Part shown: positions 47,351 to 57,424 of the stretch, one piece after another | Layout of the letters: each line of letters begins with the position of its first letter | Position numbering within the stretch: position 1 is the stretch's first letter | Position numbers and translations under genes: made by a program | Source of the DNA: Daphnia pulex | Taxonomy: Eukaryota > Arthropoda > Branchiopoda > Diplostraca > Daphniidae | Reading direction: 5' to 3' | Assembly: GCF_021134715.1 (NCBI RefSeq) | Contig: NC_060027.1 | Span: 4,898,001-4,962,000, forward strand | DNA length: 64,000 nt | Notes under the pieces: generated by a model | Databases searched by the model: none | Told to the model about the DNA's origin: nothing | Seen by the model: the letters and a program-made list of their open reading frames with translations, nothing else

Positions 47351-47489
47351 GAATTGGTTTTTCAGACCGAGCAGACGACGTCAGCTGATGGACTGAAATT
47401 GCAAGTAATATGTTTATTTTAAAGTTTAGTCAAGACATTTAATTGAAGAAATAAAGTTATCAAGAATAAAATAGAGGGAGTTCAGAGTA

Positions 47490-48600
47490 TCCAGTTTATC
47501 ATTTGTGTCAAGTTGTTTTCCGACAGCTTGCCGATCATCTCACGGAGAACAACCTGAGTTACAGTTAAATCTGCTTATAGGTGTCATCACTCATCACTCA
47601 ACGGAGACCGCTCTTCTGCGTGTCATGAATGACCTGCTTCTTGCCTCTGATGATGGTAACGGTACTCTTCTTACACTCTTTGATTTAAGCGCCTACTTTG
47701 ACACCTTTGACTACGGGATTCTATTTGAGAAACTCCAAACCCGCTATGTTATCGTTGGTGGGTCTTTAGAATGAATAAAATCCTACATGACGGACCGTAA
47801 TCAGGTAGAACACCAGAGTCCATAAATATCTACCCCCCCCCCCTCCAAAAGAAGGCAAGAAAAATAATAGTACCGCAACAAAATTGGTTGTGCGCTTACT
47901 GTCATGTAAACAATATGCTTATCACCCATCCTCTCCACTTATTTTGCGTTGAAAAAAGACATTTCTAGATGACTTTCTTGACCAAGAATCTACAACACGC
48001 CTGATTTTTGCATTTTTTTCTCTCACTGCTTGATAATGGGAACTCTGTCCTTTTTGGACTGCCCGAAAGCTCTTGAAAAAAAGAAGAAATAGCTGCAATC
48101 AATGCAGCATACATCAGAGCAGCACGCGTGGTAAGTGGTCGAAAGAAATTTGATCACATTTCTGATGTGGTGAAATCTCGTCACTAGCTGCCAATATGTA
48201 TCCACATTAAATTCAAAATTACGACGCTGGCGTTTCGTTGTGAGAATCGCGATGCGCCTTCCTACATCATGGAGTTTGTGAAGCCTTATCAACCTACTCA
48301 CAATTTTCGTTCTGGCGACAACGCACTTGAATTGGTTGTGCCACGGGCGCGTAAGAAAAATGTGGTGGTTCTCTCACGAACTGCCCCGCTTATTTGGAAT
48401 GAGTAATCTCTTTCCATTCGATCATCTAACTCCCTGTTGAGTTTCTGCGTAAGGCTGAAGACACACTTATTCAATAAATCATTTAATACTTGATAGCATG
48501 TTTTTAACTCTTATGTGTGAGCTGGACGATCTTTTGTGAGCATATATGATAAAAAGCGCTACATGAGTACATACATTACATGAAATTACATTACATAAAT
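47490..48600 (+). mobile_element. L2/CR1-like LINE fragment with internal deletion
   Basis: The part at 47585-47800 is a reverse-transcriptase piece: HSTETALLRVMNDLL, then LLTLFDLSAYFDTFDYGILF (the usual AFDTVDH region), and after a stop SYMTDRNQV. The part at about 48080-48480 is the ORF2 C-terminus: AAYIRAARVVSGRKKFDHIS, APSYIMEFVKPYQPTHNFRS, ALELVVPRARKKN, APLIWNE and LKTHLFNKSF. The 3' end has AAAAAGCGCTACATG followed by ATTACAT repeats, as L2-type elements show. The catalytic YADD region is missing between the two parts, and stops are present. Confidence 0.8.
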
Positions 48601-49779
48601 TTGCGCAGATTGTTAGAATAATTATAACATACTTTACCTTAGGGAAGCTACAACAAAATTTAATTTCTCAGATGTGGATTTCTTCACTTCTATTTCTATC
48701 CTTCTATCCTTCAAAACAGCAAAAGGTTTTTATATTATTCATATATTTTATTGTCGGATTGCAATCAATGGGCAATCCCATCAAATAATGGTTATTCCGT
48801 TCAATCTTCAATGAAGGCAGCAACTGTTTGAATTTCTTACAAAACACGTAAGAAAAGCACCAACAGTGCGATGCACTAAAATTTTGGGTAAATATCATTC
48901 AACAGTTGTGTTTTCTGTAATAGTTTTTCATTAAAAAATGTTTCCCTATTCTTAACATTACATATATATATTTCTATTTAGGTGATCCATGTATAGCAAA
49001 TTACAGTTTCACAAGTGAAAAAACAGCATGCTGCACTGTGTAACTTTTTATCTCGATCACTTGCACAGCATCGGTGCCATGAATGCCAACTTCAATCCTA
49101 GTGAAAAAATCCAAGAGTACAAAAACATAGCTACAGTCTAAACAAGGCCAGGAATAAAATTGGGTCATTTTGTTAAGCCATTTATCAACATCAGTGAAAA
49201 ATATTGAAGGTAATCACAGTTTTTTTAGTAAGAAATTATTTTTGATCAGCCACGCTTTTTTATGATTTTCTTGTGTTAAAAATTTGAAAATTTAGTGGGG
49301 AACTCATCACAGGTTCAATGAGTCATTCGCAGTGAATGTCATCGGCTATTTGTGCCAAAACCTGGTTGATAGTTTTCATTACAATAATGTAATACAACAA
49401 TGAAACATTGCCAACACAACAAAGTAAAATAATGCCGCATTACGTGTAAATTAAGAAACTTTCGATAGGTAACCCAGCAGCAAAGTACTTGCGCCAATAA
49501 GATTGTCAACTAGTGTGCATGAAACCAAGATATAACGAGAGTATCTTTTTTATTCTATATTCTCTTTGTACCTGAACGAAAAGAAACAGTCGGTCAGCGT
49601 GAACGGCATCTCTTCATCCCCACTCCAATGAAGTAAAGTGTTCATCAAAGTTCGGAGCTTTATCCTATCCTTAACAATCCGAACAACTCTCTGATGCACG
49701 AAATATAAGTAGCCGTTGGGATCCTTTTCCACTAGTTTTATAAATACTCAGAGGAATATCACGTTTATTCCATCTTTTT
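48601..49779. other. No supported gene
   Basis: AT-rich sequence with homopolymers and short frames only. The minus-strand frame at 49550-49732 is unrecognised and has no supporting splice or codon pattern. Confidence 0.4.
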
Positions 49780-50565
49780 TGCAGTTGATAAATAATACGC
49801 CAGGGAACTAGTCAAAAGTGGCTAGTTGTCAATATCTTGACCTGAACGAAGACAAATTAGATGCTCTCCTTTTCTCTTCAAAACATAACGTACGGAAAAA
49901 TGTATCCCATCGATTATGCTTGTGATTGGTCAGCATGATCCCTTCTCCAGTATATTTTTCATCGCTCTCAGGTATTCCCACTACGCAATAGGACAGCAGA
50001 TCCATACAGCAGAACAGCTATTTCTGTGTATTTCCATATCGTCAGGATAAAAAAATACCACTCTCTTTGCAGTGATTCAACTAGTATCGGCTTATTAAAT
50101 GTCTCTATTTGATAACGGCATCAATGCTTTGATGATTAGCCTTCCAATTTTCAGTGAGTTTAAAACTCAGCGCTTGACTGATCTTTGAGGTTAGTATATG
50201 TAAATTTATTGCACCGATTCTCCGTTCTCTTGACTTTCCCCCCGTTTATAAGCGCATTTTGTTCTAATTGCCTGTGCTTGTATTTTGATTTCTTGTCTTT
50301 CTATCCCCACGAAATCTCTCTGACCTATAATTAGGCTCCGAGATACTTGCCGTAAGACCCATTTTCTCCTGTCAGCTTCATTTTTTCTCCTAGTAGCCAT
50401 ACTAAAAGTTTTAGTGGTCACATGCTTTCATAAGTGCATCTCCTCAAATATGGAAATCACTTCCCGATGGGCTTATGACTTATGGCTTATGACTTCCGTT
50501 CTCTCTCATCTAGAAGTTTCGATACAAACTAAAAACGTATTTGCTTGAAAGACGCTTCTAATATT
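49780..50565 (+). mobile_element. Degenerate L2/CR1-like LINE 3' fragment
   Basis: On the plus strand, with several stops and frame changes, the fragment contains LDLNEDKLDALLFSSKHNVRK (about 49843-49905), the RT-downstream region of such LINEs. It then has FPPVYKRILF and SPRNLSDL (about 50240-50325), followed by SHAFISASPQIWKSLPDGL (about 50420-50475) and a Lys/Phe-rich tail. It is older than the 47.5-kb copy, judged by its stops. The minus-strand open frame at 50206-50421 is its shadow. Confidence 0.65.
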
Positions 50566-52090
50566 AATTGCAAATTTTATTATATTATTATTTTTAGTAC
50601 AAAAATCATTTTATGGCCGAAGGTTTTTCGCTACAACCTGGTTTCAATAATATTGAGAGTACTATAAAATTCTTGCTACCCATCACCATCAACGCAGACC
50701 ACTGACATGTTATTGACTATCCATTGCCCCGACTCAATATCTTGAACTTTCAAAATTTGATAGAAAACTACGTTTTTTGTTCACGAAGTCTTGGATTCTG
50801 ATGTTTAGCTGTACGCCTGTAGTTCTACGTACGCCAATCATAAGGAAGCATCAGACCAGACCAGGAATATTTCGTCATTTGATGGTTAAAATTATTATAC
50901 GGAATAAAGCAAGCTTATAGAAAATGAAAAAAAAAATAAACTATTTTCTTCTTCTGTATGGCCTGGCCAAATTCATAATTCACTCCATGTTTTCATTTTT
51001 ATCATCCCAAATGATCCGCAAGATCAATCCCTTGGATTTATTTGTTTAAGACGATATCGGGTGTTATGGTTTTGAGAAAATACAGGGTGAGGGCCTTGGC
51101 CATCGTCGATCATCCAATACTTACAGATTACCTTGGAACCACTTGGTAGGTCAATTTACGTCCTTCAAAAGTGGTGGCAACCTAGTTAGTAATCACTACC
51201 TAGTTTTCGACAAATTAAGATAGCAGCGGCTTTTTTCTATTTAAATAAATACCCCCTTTTGCTCCAATTTTGTTATGTTTGACTAAAATTAAGTAGTTTG
51301 AAAATAAAAGTGGTTCTCCAAAGCAAGTTAGATTTAGAATATATGTAATTTCAAATTTAAAAAAAATAATTTACTAAATGATTAAGAATGTTTTTTTACT
51401 TTTTTATCCCATTTTCCCCTTCACGGTGTTGTCGAGTTTTTTCTTTGTTTTATTTTAAAATTACAATTACAAATCTTACAACAAAGGCCGATACCCCCTC
51501 CCCACCAAAAATACAAAAAATGGAAATGTGTGGCAACTTCGTTTCTTTTATTACCTCTGCTAGACCAGTGGACTATTCACACAGATTTTAAAGAGAAATC
51601 TGTCAACAAGCATTTTTTTCAAAGAGCATCTCGAGACTGTGAATGTCGTCCAGTATGTCCACTGGCTTATGTCACGCGAGAGCAAAAGGAGACATTTAGA
51701 CAATTGCCACCTGATATGGTATAATTTTTGTGTAACTCAACTATTTTCACTACTAAACCATCTCCCTCTTGCATATCTAATTAGCTCTGTACCAATATAA
51801 TTCGTAGTCCACTTGATTGGGTGTCGAGAGGAAGAGACAGAGAGACATATCAATTCGGGGTAATTAAGCACAATGAGTAATATACAAAAGTAAATACAAT
51901 GTAATAGATCCATTATGAGATCGAGGTGCGTGTTCTCAAAGGGTGTACTGCGTGTATAATAAGTAAGAAAGTAGTAAAAAAAAGAACTACAGAACAGAAT
52001 TGAGTAGTAGAAAAAAAGGAACACCAAAAGAACAGGAATTAAAACAATTACATTGGGAATTTTTACACTTTCTTTTCTCTTTTTTTTCTT
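50566..52090. other. No supported gene
   Basis: Mostly AT-rich. A plus-strand frame at about 51590-51724 ends FRQLPPDMV with a Cys-containing middle (CECRPVCPLAY). I cannot place it in a family. No repeat with another part of the window was noticed. Confidence 0.35.
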
Positions 52091-52200
52091 TTTCGCCATT
52101 TTAAATTTCTGGTTCGTCTTCCTCCTCGGGTGATGCTGCAGCTTTTGAAAGATGTGCTCGAAATGTCACTGTCACTGTCATGAACATTAGCAGAAGCTTG
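52090..52200 (-). other. Possible acidic C-terminal exon beyond the tandem array
   Basis: On the minus strand a frame reads FRAHLSKAAASPEEEDEPEI and ends in TAA near 52100. It continues the theme of acidic C-termini on the same strand as the array. Borders are not defined, and it is not similar to a known family. Confidence 0.25.
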
Positions 52201-52318
52201 GGCGGTCACTTTTTTTTGTCAATTAGGCACTTTTAGCTTTCATCATGGCTTTTTTTTGTTTTCGTTCTTCATAATTTTATTCTAACATTCTTCAATAATT
52301 TTTACTTACTGAGGCACC

Positions 52319-54290
52319 TTTCTGTTAGATTTGGGTGGAGTACTCCACATCTGAAAGCTAAATTGTGTTTTAAGGGGCATTCATTTCCAAAAAACATTTT
52401 ATTATTTAATTTTCAATAGCTCTTGTTAAACTATACAGTACGATTTTAGATTGATTTTATTCTCTTGGGAATATGACTTCTTATTACTCGGAACATGAGC
52501 AAGATTCTTTCAGTTACTTGGTTAGCTTTTCCATTTCTTTCTTTTTCACATCTGTTGTTGGGGGTGAGAGAACTGAGGGTGTCTCTTCTTTGGTCATATT
52601 ATCCTCTCATAATCAATGAGAGGTTGGGGCAACAAACTCAATCCAACAAACTCTTTCCAAAAAACATGTTATCATTTAATTTTAAATATCTATTGTTAGA
52701 TGTACAGTCGATTATAGATTAATTAAATTTTGTGGCATTTTGATTACTTTTTACTCGGAACTCGAGCAAGATGCTTCTAGTTGCTCGGTTAGCTTTTCAA
52801 TTGCTTTATTTTTTGCATCTGTTAGTGAGGTTGAGGGAACTGGCTGCTCTTCTGCGTTGCTTGGAGCCTCGTTTGCCTCTTCGTTTTTGGCCGTTTTTGC
52901 AGCTTTTGCAGCCCGCTTCCTATCTTTCATGGGTTGGACGTTCCTCTTCCATTTTGGTGTAGGTAAAACGAGTCAACTTTCTGTTAGATTTGGGTGGAGT
53001 ACTCCACATCTGAAAGCTAAATTGTGTTTTAAGGGGCATTCATTTCCAAAAAACATTTTATTATTTAATTTTCAATAGCTCTTGTTAAACTATACAGTAC
53101 GATTGTAGATTGATTTTATTCTCTTGGGAATATGACTTCTTATTACTCGGAACATGAGCAAGATTCTTTCAGTTACTTGGTTAGCTTTTCCATTTCTTTC
53201 TTTTTCACATCTGTTGTTGGGGGTGAGAGAACTGAGGGTGTCTCTTCTTTGGTCATATTATCCTCTCATAATCAATGAGAGGTTGGGGCAACAAACTCAA
53301 TCCAACAAACTCTTTCCAAAAAACATGTTATCATTTAATTTTAAATATCTATTGTTAGATGTACAGTCGATTATAGATTAATTAAATTTTTTGGCATTTT
53401 GATTACTTTTTACTCGGAACTCGAGCAAGATGCTTCTAGTTGCTCGGTTAGCTTTTCAATTGCTTTATTTTTTGCATCTGTTAGTGAGGTTGAGGGAACT
53501 GGCTGCTCTTCTGCGTTGCTTGGAGCCTCGTTTGCCTCTTCGTTTTTGGCCGTTTTTGCAGCTTTTGCAGCCCGCTTCCTATCTTTCATGGGTTGGACGT
53601 TCCTCTTCCATTTTGGTGTAGGTAAAACGAGTCAACTTTCTGTTAGATTTGGGTGGAGTACTCCACATCTGAAAGCTAAATTGTGTTTTAAGGGGCATTC
53701 ATTTCCAAAAAACATTTTATTATTTAATTTTCAATAGCTCTTGTTAAACTATACAGTACGATTGTAGATTGATTTTATTCTCTTGGGAATATGACTTCTT
53801 ATTACTCGGAACATGAGCAAGATTCTTTCAGTTACTTGGTTAGCTTTTCCATTTCTTTCTTTTTCACATCTGTTGTTGGGGGTGAGAGAACTGAGGGTGT
53901 CTCTTCTTTGGTCATATTATCCTCTCATAATCAATGAGAGGTTGGGGCAACAAACTCAATCCAACAAACTCTTTCCAAAAAACATGTTATCATTTAATTT
54001 TAAATATCTATTGTTAGATGTACAGTCGATTATAGATTAATTAAATTTTTTGGCATTTTGATTACTTTTTACTCGGAACTCGAGCAAGATGCTTCTAGTT
54101 GCTCGGTTAGCTTTTCAATTGCTTTATTTTTTGCATCTGTTAGTGAGGTTGAGGGAACTGGCTGCTCTTCTGCGTTGCTTGGAGCCTCGTTTGCCTCTTC
54201 GTTTTTGGCCGTTTTTGCAGCTTTTGCAGCCCGCTTCCTATCTTTCATGGGTTGGACGTTCCTCTTCCTTTTTGGTGTAGGTAAAACGAA
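52319..54290 (-). repeat. Three-copy tandem array, 659-bp unit made of two older monomers
   Basis: Units 52319-52977, 52978-53636 and 53637-54290 are nearly identical (single-base differences such as GATTTTAG/GATTGTAG near 52443). Each unit holds two diverged halves of about 330 bp that align with each other through AAAAAACAT, TTTAATTTT, ACTCGGAAC.(C/T)GAGCAAGAT and GCTCGGTTAGCTTTTC. On the minus strand one half encodes LTDAKNKAIEKLTEQLEASC and a stop. The other half encodes the related TTDVKKKEMEKLTK, then a stop. The array is thus a recent triplication of an older dimer. Confidence 0.92.
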
Positions 54291-54570
54291 ATCATCTACA
54301 TAAGCTTCGTTTCCATCTGTAAGTTATTAAATAAATGTTATGTTTTCGTTTTAATTTAATTACTAATGTTTTTTTCACAAAGGCATTTTACTTACCAGAC
54401 TTGCTGTCGTCATTTTTCTTTCTCTCATTACCTGGTAGTATGATTTCAGCAATAATTTAAAACAAGGTATTAATTAGTTTTATTTATTGAAAGTAAGAGT
54501 TTAATAACAGTTTATTTTTACGTGAACCATCAGGCTCCTCATCCTCCACTTCTAGTTCTTGGTCTTACAT
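54069..54570 (-). pseudogene. 3' exons of an acidic-family gene, outermost array copy
   Basis: Minus-strand terminal exon 54316-54069: acceptor CTTACAG, then DGNEAYVDDFVLPTPKRK, a Lys/Ala-rich stretch (DRKRAAKAAKTAKNEEANEA), SNAEEQPVPSTS and a C-terminus ending CSSSE. It is preceded by a block at about 54440-54396 (AEIILPGNERKKNDDSKS, donor GTAAG) and one at about 54568-54527 (QELEVEDEEPDGS, donor GTAAAA). The acceptor before AEIIL reads ATTG rather than the AAAG seen at the 33.1-kb homologue, so splicing may be broken. It is the only array copy with the complete 5' part of the last exon. Function unknown. Confidence 0.45.
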
Positions 54571-55360
54571 CTTACATTACATATACCAACACAACCTACG
54601 TCTATCAAAAAGAGTGTATGTGAAAAATGTCAGGGATCATTCACATTTCAACCAGAGGATTTGAAATCAAAAGAGAGGTGGCTTGGATTTTTTTTCGAAT
54701 GTTGACATCATGCCCATCACAACCATGGGATACCAATCGAAAGCAAATGGTTTAGGGATGATGATTGAGGGGAAATGATTGAGGAAAACATCAGCAAATC
54801 CTTGAATGGGGACCCATCAACAGCCCCAAGCAAAATTATCAATGAATACGGAATTGGCTAGAGAAAACGACGCCTTCGACACGATAATAAGGGTAAATAC
54901 GTTAATAGGGGGTAGACACTAGCAACCGTGACACTAGCACCCCATTCTGGGTACCCATAACCAAGAATTTTTTTGTCATATGTAAAACTAATTAGTATTT
55001 ATTTCATGCAAAAAGTTAAAGTGTTAGTAAAAATGCCGAAATAATTTTAAAATATAAATGTAACAAAATTGAAATTGCTGTTGCATGATTCTTGCACCAA
55101 AAAGCAAGGAAATCGAATAGCTTTTTAAAATTATACAATTATTTTTGCTTGAAATAACCCACATGACCAATGCAAACTTATTAATTTCACAAACGATACA
55201 AATTCTCTGAAGTAGAATTAAAACAGAACATTTCTCAGAGACTACTTCTCTGACTAGAAAGAAATTTATGGCAGAAAATGAATCTGAAGCTTATCTATTC
55301 GAATAATATGGAACATATACAACTTTCTATAAATTCCATTAAAAATATTATTAAATAAAT
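54571..55360. other. No supported gene
   Basis: AT-rich. Begins with a TCTTACATCTTACATTACAT run resembling a LINE microsatellite tail. An ACACTAGCA word is repeated near 54915-54940. No exon with credible borders was seen. Confidence 0.35.
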
Positions 55361-55895
55361 AAAATTTACAGATGGCATTGATCTACCAGAAACTGATAAT
55401 GAAGTCTACCAGCTAGAATTCCTCGTGGAATTGATGTATAACCTTGTTGTTCAGATCAGATAAGAATACTATAATTGGAATTTTAATTCATTTAATGAGT
55501 AAAACTATTTCATGCCTGATTTCAAATTACAGATGATATATTGACGTAGCAATATTCGTTCTCTTTTTTATGGTTTAAAACTATAATCTTTTCTCTCAAC
55601 GTAAAGGCTTCATGGACTTATGGCTATTGTTGACCAAATGCCGTACACGTGCATTTTTTCGAGGTGGCTGAAGTTTAAGAAGAATCAATGAAGCCAGACA
55701 TTTTTTTTGCGGTTTTTATTTTGACAATATAGTAGATAGTTATAAATAGAGTGTTTCTATAATTTTATTAATGTAACTATGCAACCGCATCCGTTGGATC
55801 GCTATATCAACTAAATCTTTATCCTACCATTAAAGAAAATTGGAAGTAAAAATAAGAAATGATGATGTAAATATCATTATATTCATAAGAGAACA

Positions 55896-56035
55896 TCTAA
55901 TGCGGTTCTTTCTGTATCAGCCGCGGTTGAGAGGCTCTCTAGTCTAGCAAGGCTGATTTTCACTCTAAAACGAGGCAACCATACAGATGGAAAATTTTAA
56001 ATGTTACTCTTTCTTCGTATAACAAGGAAGTGCTT
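55896..56035 (+). mobile_element. hAT transposase C-terminal (dimerisation) remnant
   Basis: The plus-strand frame reads SNAVLSVSAAVERLSSLARL, then FTLKRGNHTDGKF, a stop, and MLLFLRI. This matches the hAT dimerisation pattern S-A-A-V-E-R-x-F-S...KR...L...LLFL. No inverted repeats or target duplication are visible. It could be a residue of a transposon or of a domesticated hAT-type exon. Confidence 0.75.
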
Positions 56036-56475
56036 GCCAATTGGTGTAATGAATAAGTTGACAAAAAAAAATTAAATTTTGACTCAAAGATTGCGTTTTT
56101 ATCTGATCTGATTTTTTAATTATCGGATGAAAATGATGAATCCGATGGAGATGATGAATCTGATGAATCTGATGGAGGTGATAAATATAATGCAGCTGAT
56201 GGAGATGACAGAGATGAGATAGTAAACCTAAATGATAAAGTAAGATACAAATTATAACTTATTTTAAGGTAGATGATCTAACTTTATGCTCAGCACAGAG
56301 TCTAAAAATGGACAAGTCGAAGAAGACCAAGAGGTGGATGGAAAAGCCACCAGTTACCCGGAAGAGATGAACGAAGCTGCAGCAGGATGTAGTCAAAATT
56401 TTCGTGCTGATTTTCATGCTGATTCTAAAGGTAAGTAAACCTATGAGGATTATTGTGTAAGATAAACACATGAAA

Positions 56476-56765
56476 TTAATTTTTCTAAAATTATTCTATG
56501 AATTCAGACGATAAAAAAGAAACTGCTAGCAAAAATAAAAGAAAGAAATTATTTCAAAATCTAAAGAATTAAAAAAAAAAGATTTGTTAAAAAAATCTGA
56601 GGATAACAACAGCACCACTGGCAGTGATGCAACACAAATTGTTTCGTCTGAAAATATTGAACATGAAGATTCCAATACTAATATGGTAATATTCTAGTTA
56701 ACCTAAGTTTAATATGTCAACATGGGAAATATTATTTCTTAAACGAAAAATACTGTTGTGCAAAA
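56476..56765 (+). repeat. Repeat shared with 63019-63305, copy 1
   Basis: About 290 bp beginning TTTTTCTAAAATTATTCTAT and ending AAATACTGTTGTGCA is present in both places with about 10 percent difference. It includes the acidic Asn/Ser-rich exon (SEDNNSTT). Only here is it embedded in the plus-strand acidic array. Confidence 0.85.
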
Positions 56766-57424
56766 AAAACCGCTAACAGGAATTGTTGTAAACATCCAAC
56801 ATGGTTGAACATGGAGACGCTACTGCGGCTGATAAGATTTAAGTAGCTATCTGTTTAAAATATCAACACAATTAATTTATATTTTATTATTTTTTCAACA
56901 AAAACAATGCAGATAATGAAGGATAAAAGTGCTAAATGGAACACAAAAAATCGTTTGAACACCAACCTACTCCATCTCCTAAGTCCAAGTCAGCCAAAGT
57001 TAGCTCAAGCTTGTGCAAGTTGATGACAATGACACAGTGACAGTGATCTCTCGAAAACCGAGCATATTCACACAAGTTATTCTGTGCACGGAAACGAGCA
57101 AAAAAACTTGGCGGAGGAAGTAAATTTGTCAGACGAGGAAATTCCAACAATCAGGAACCACAAGGAGAGGATAATCAGGATGCCAGAAAAATCGGATTTG
57201 GTAACGTTCAAATATAACGTTATATAAATAAAAGTTATTCAGCAGACAGCAACAATGAAGTAAATTTGGCAGAGGATGACAATGCCAATCAGGAACCACA
57301 AAGAAAGAATAATGAAGATGTAATTGAAGCAGATGCTGATGACCAATCCTTTTATTTATCACTTCGAGGAAGGAAGCTACATGTGTGTCTAGTAGGGGCT
57401 AAGTAGAAAGCAAATAAAATTTTT

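Larger units (their letters stand above)
55371..57406 (+). pseudogene. Acidic short-exon gene family, plus-strand array
   Basis: Plus-strand exon-like blocks. 55371 onward has DGIDLPETDNEVYQ after an ACAG acceptor. About 56115-56239 has SDENDESDGDDESDESDGGD and a GTAAGA donor. About 56301-56432 has GQVEEDQEVDGKATSYPEE and donor GTAAGT. About 56580-56690 has SEDNNSTTGSDATQIVSSEN. About 57120-57200 and 57240-57406 are diverged tandem versions of one exon; the latter reads EVNLAEDDNANQEPQRKNNE and ends LSLRGRKLHVCLVGAK and TAG. A hAT transposase remnant (55896-56035) sits inside. Stops in several blocks argue that this copy is not intact. The composition resembles a nuclear acidic protein, but no domain is recognised. 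Confidence 0.4.

Noticed and set aside
50206..50421. Minus-strand basic 71-codon ORF
   Set aside because: The plus strand here reads as a degenerate LINE C-terminus with ordered family motifs.
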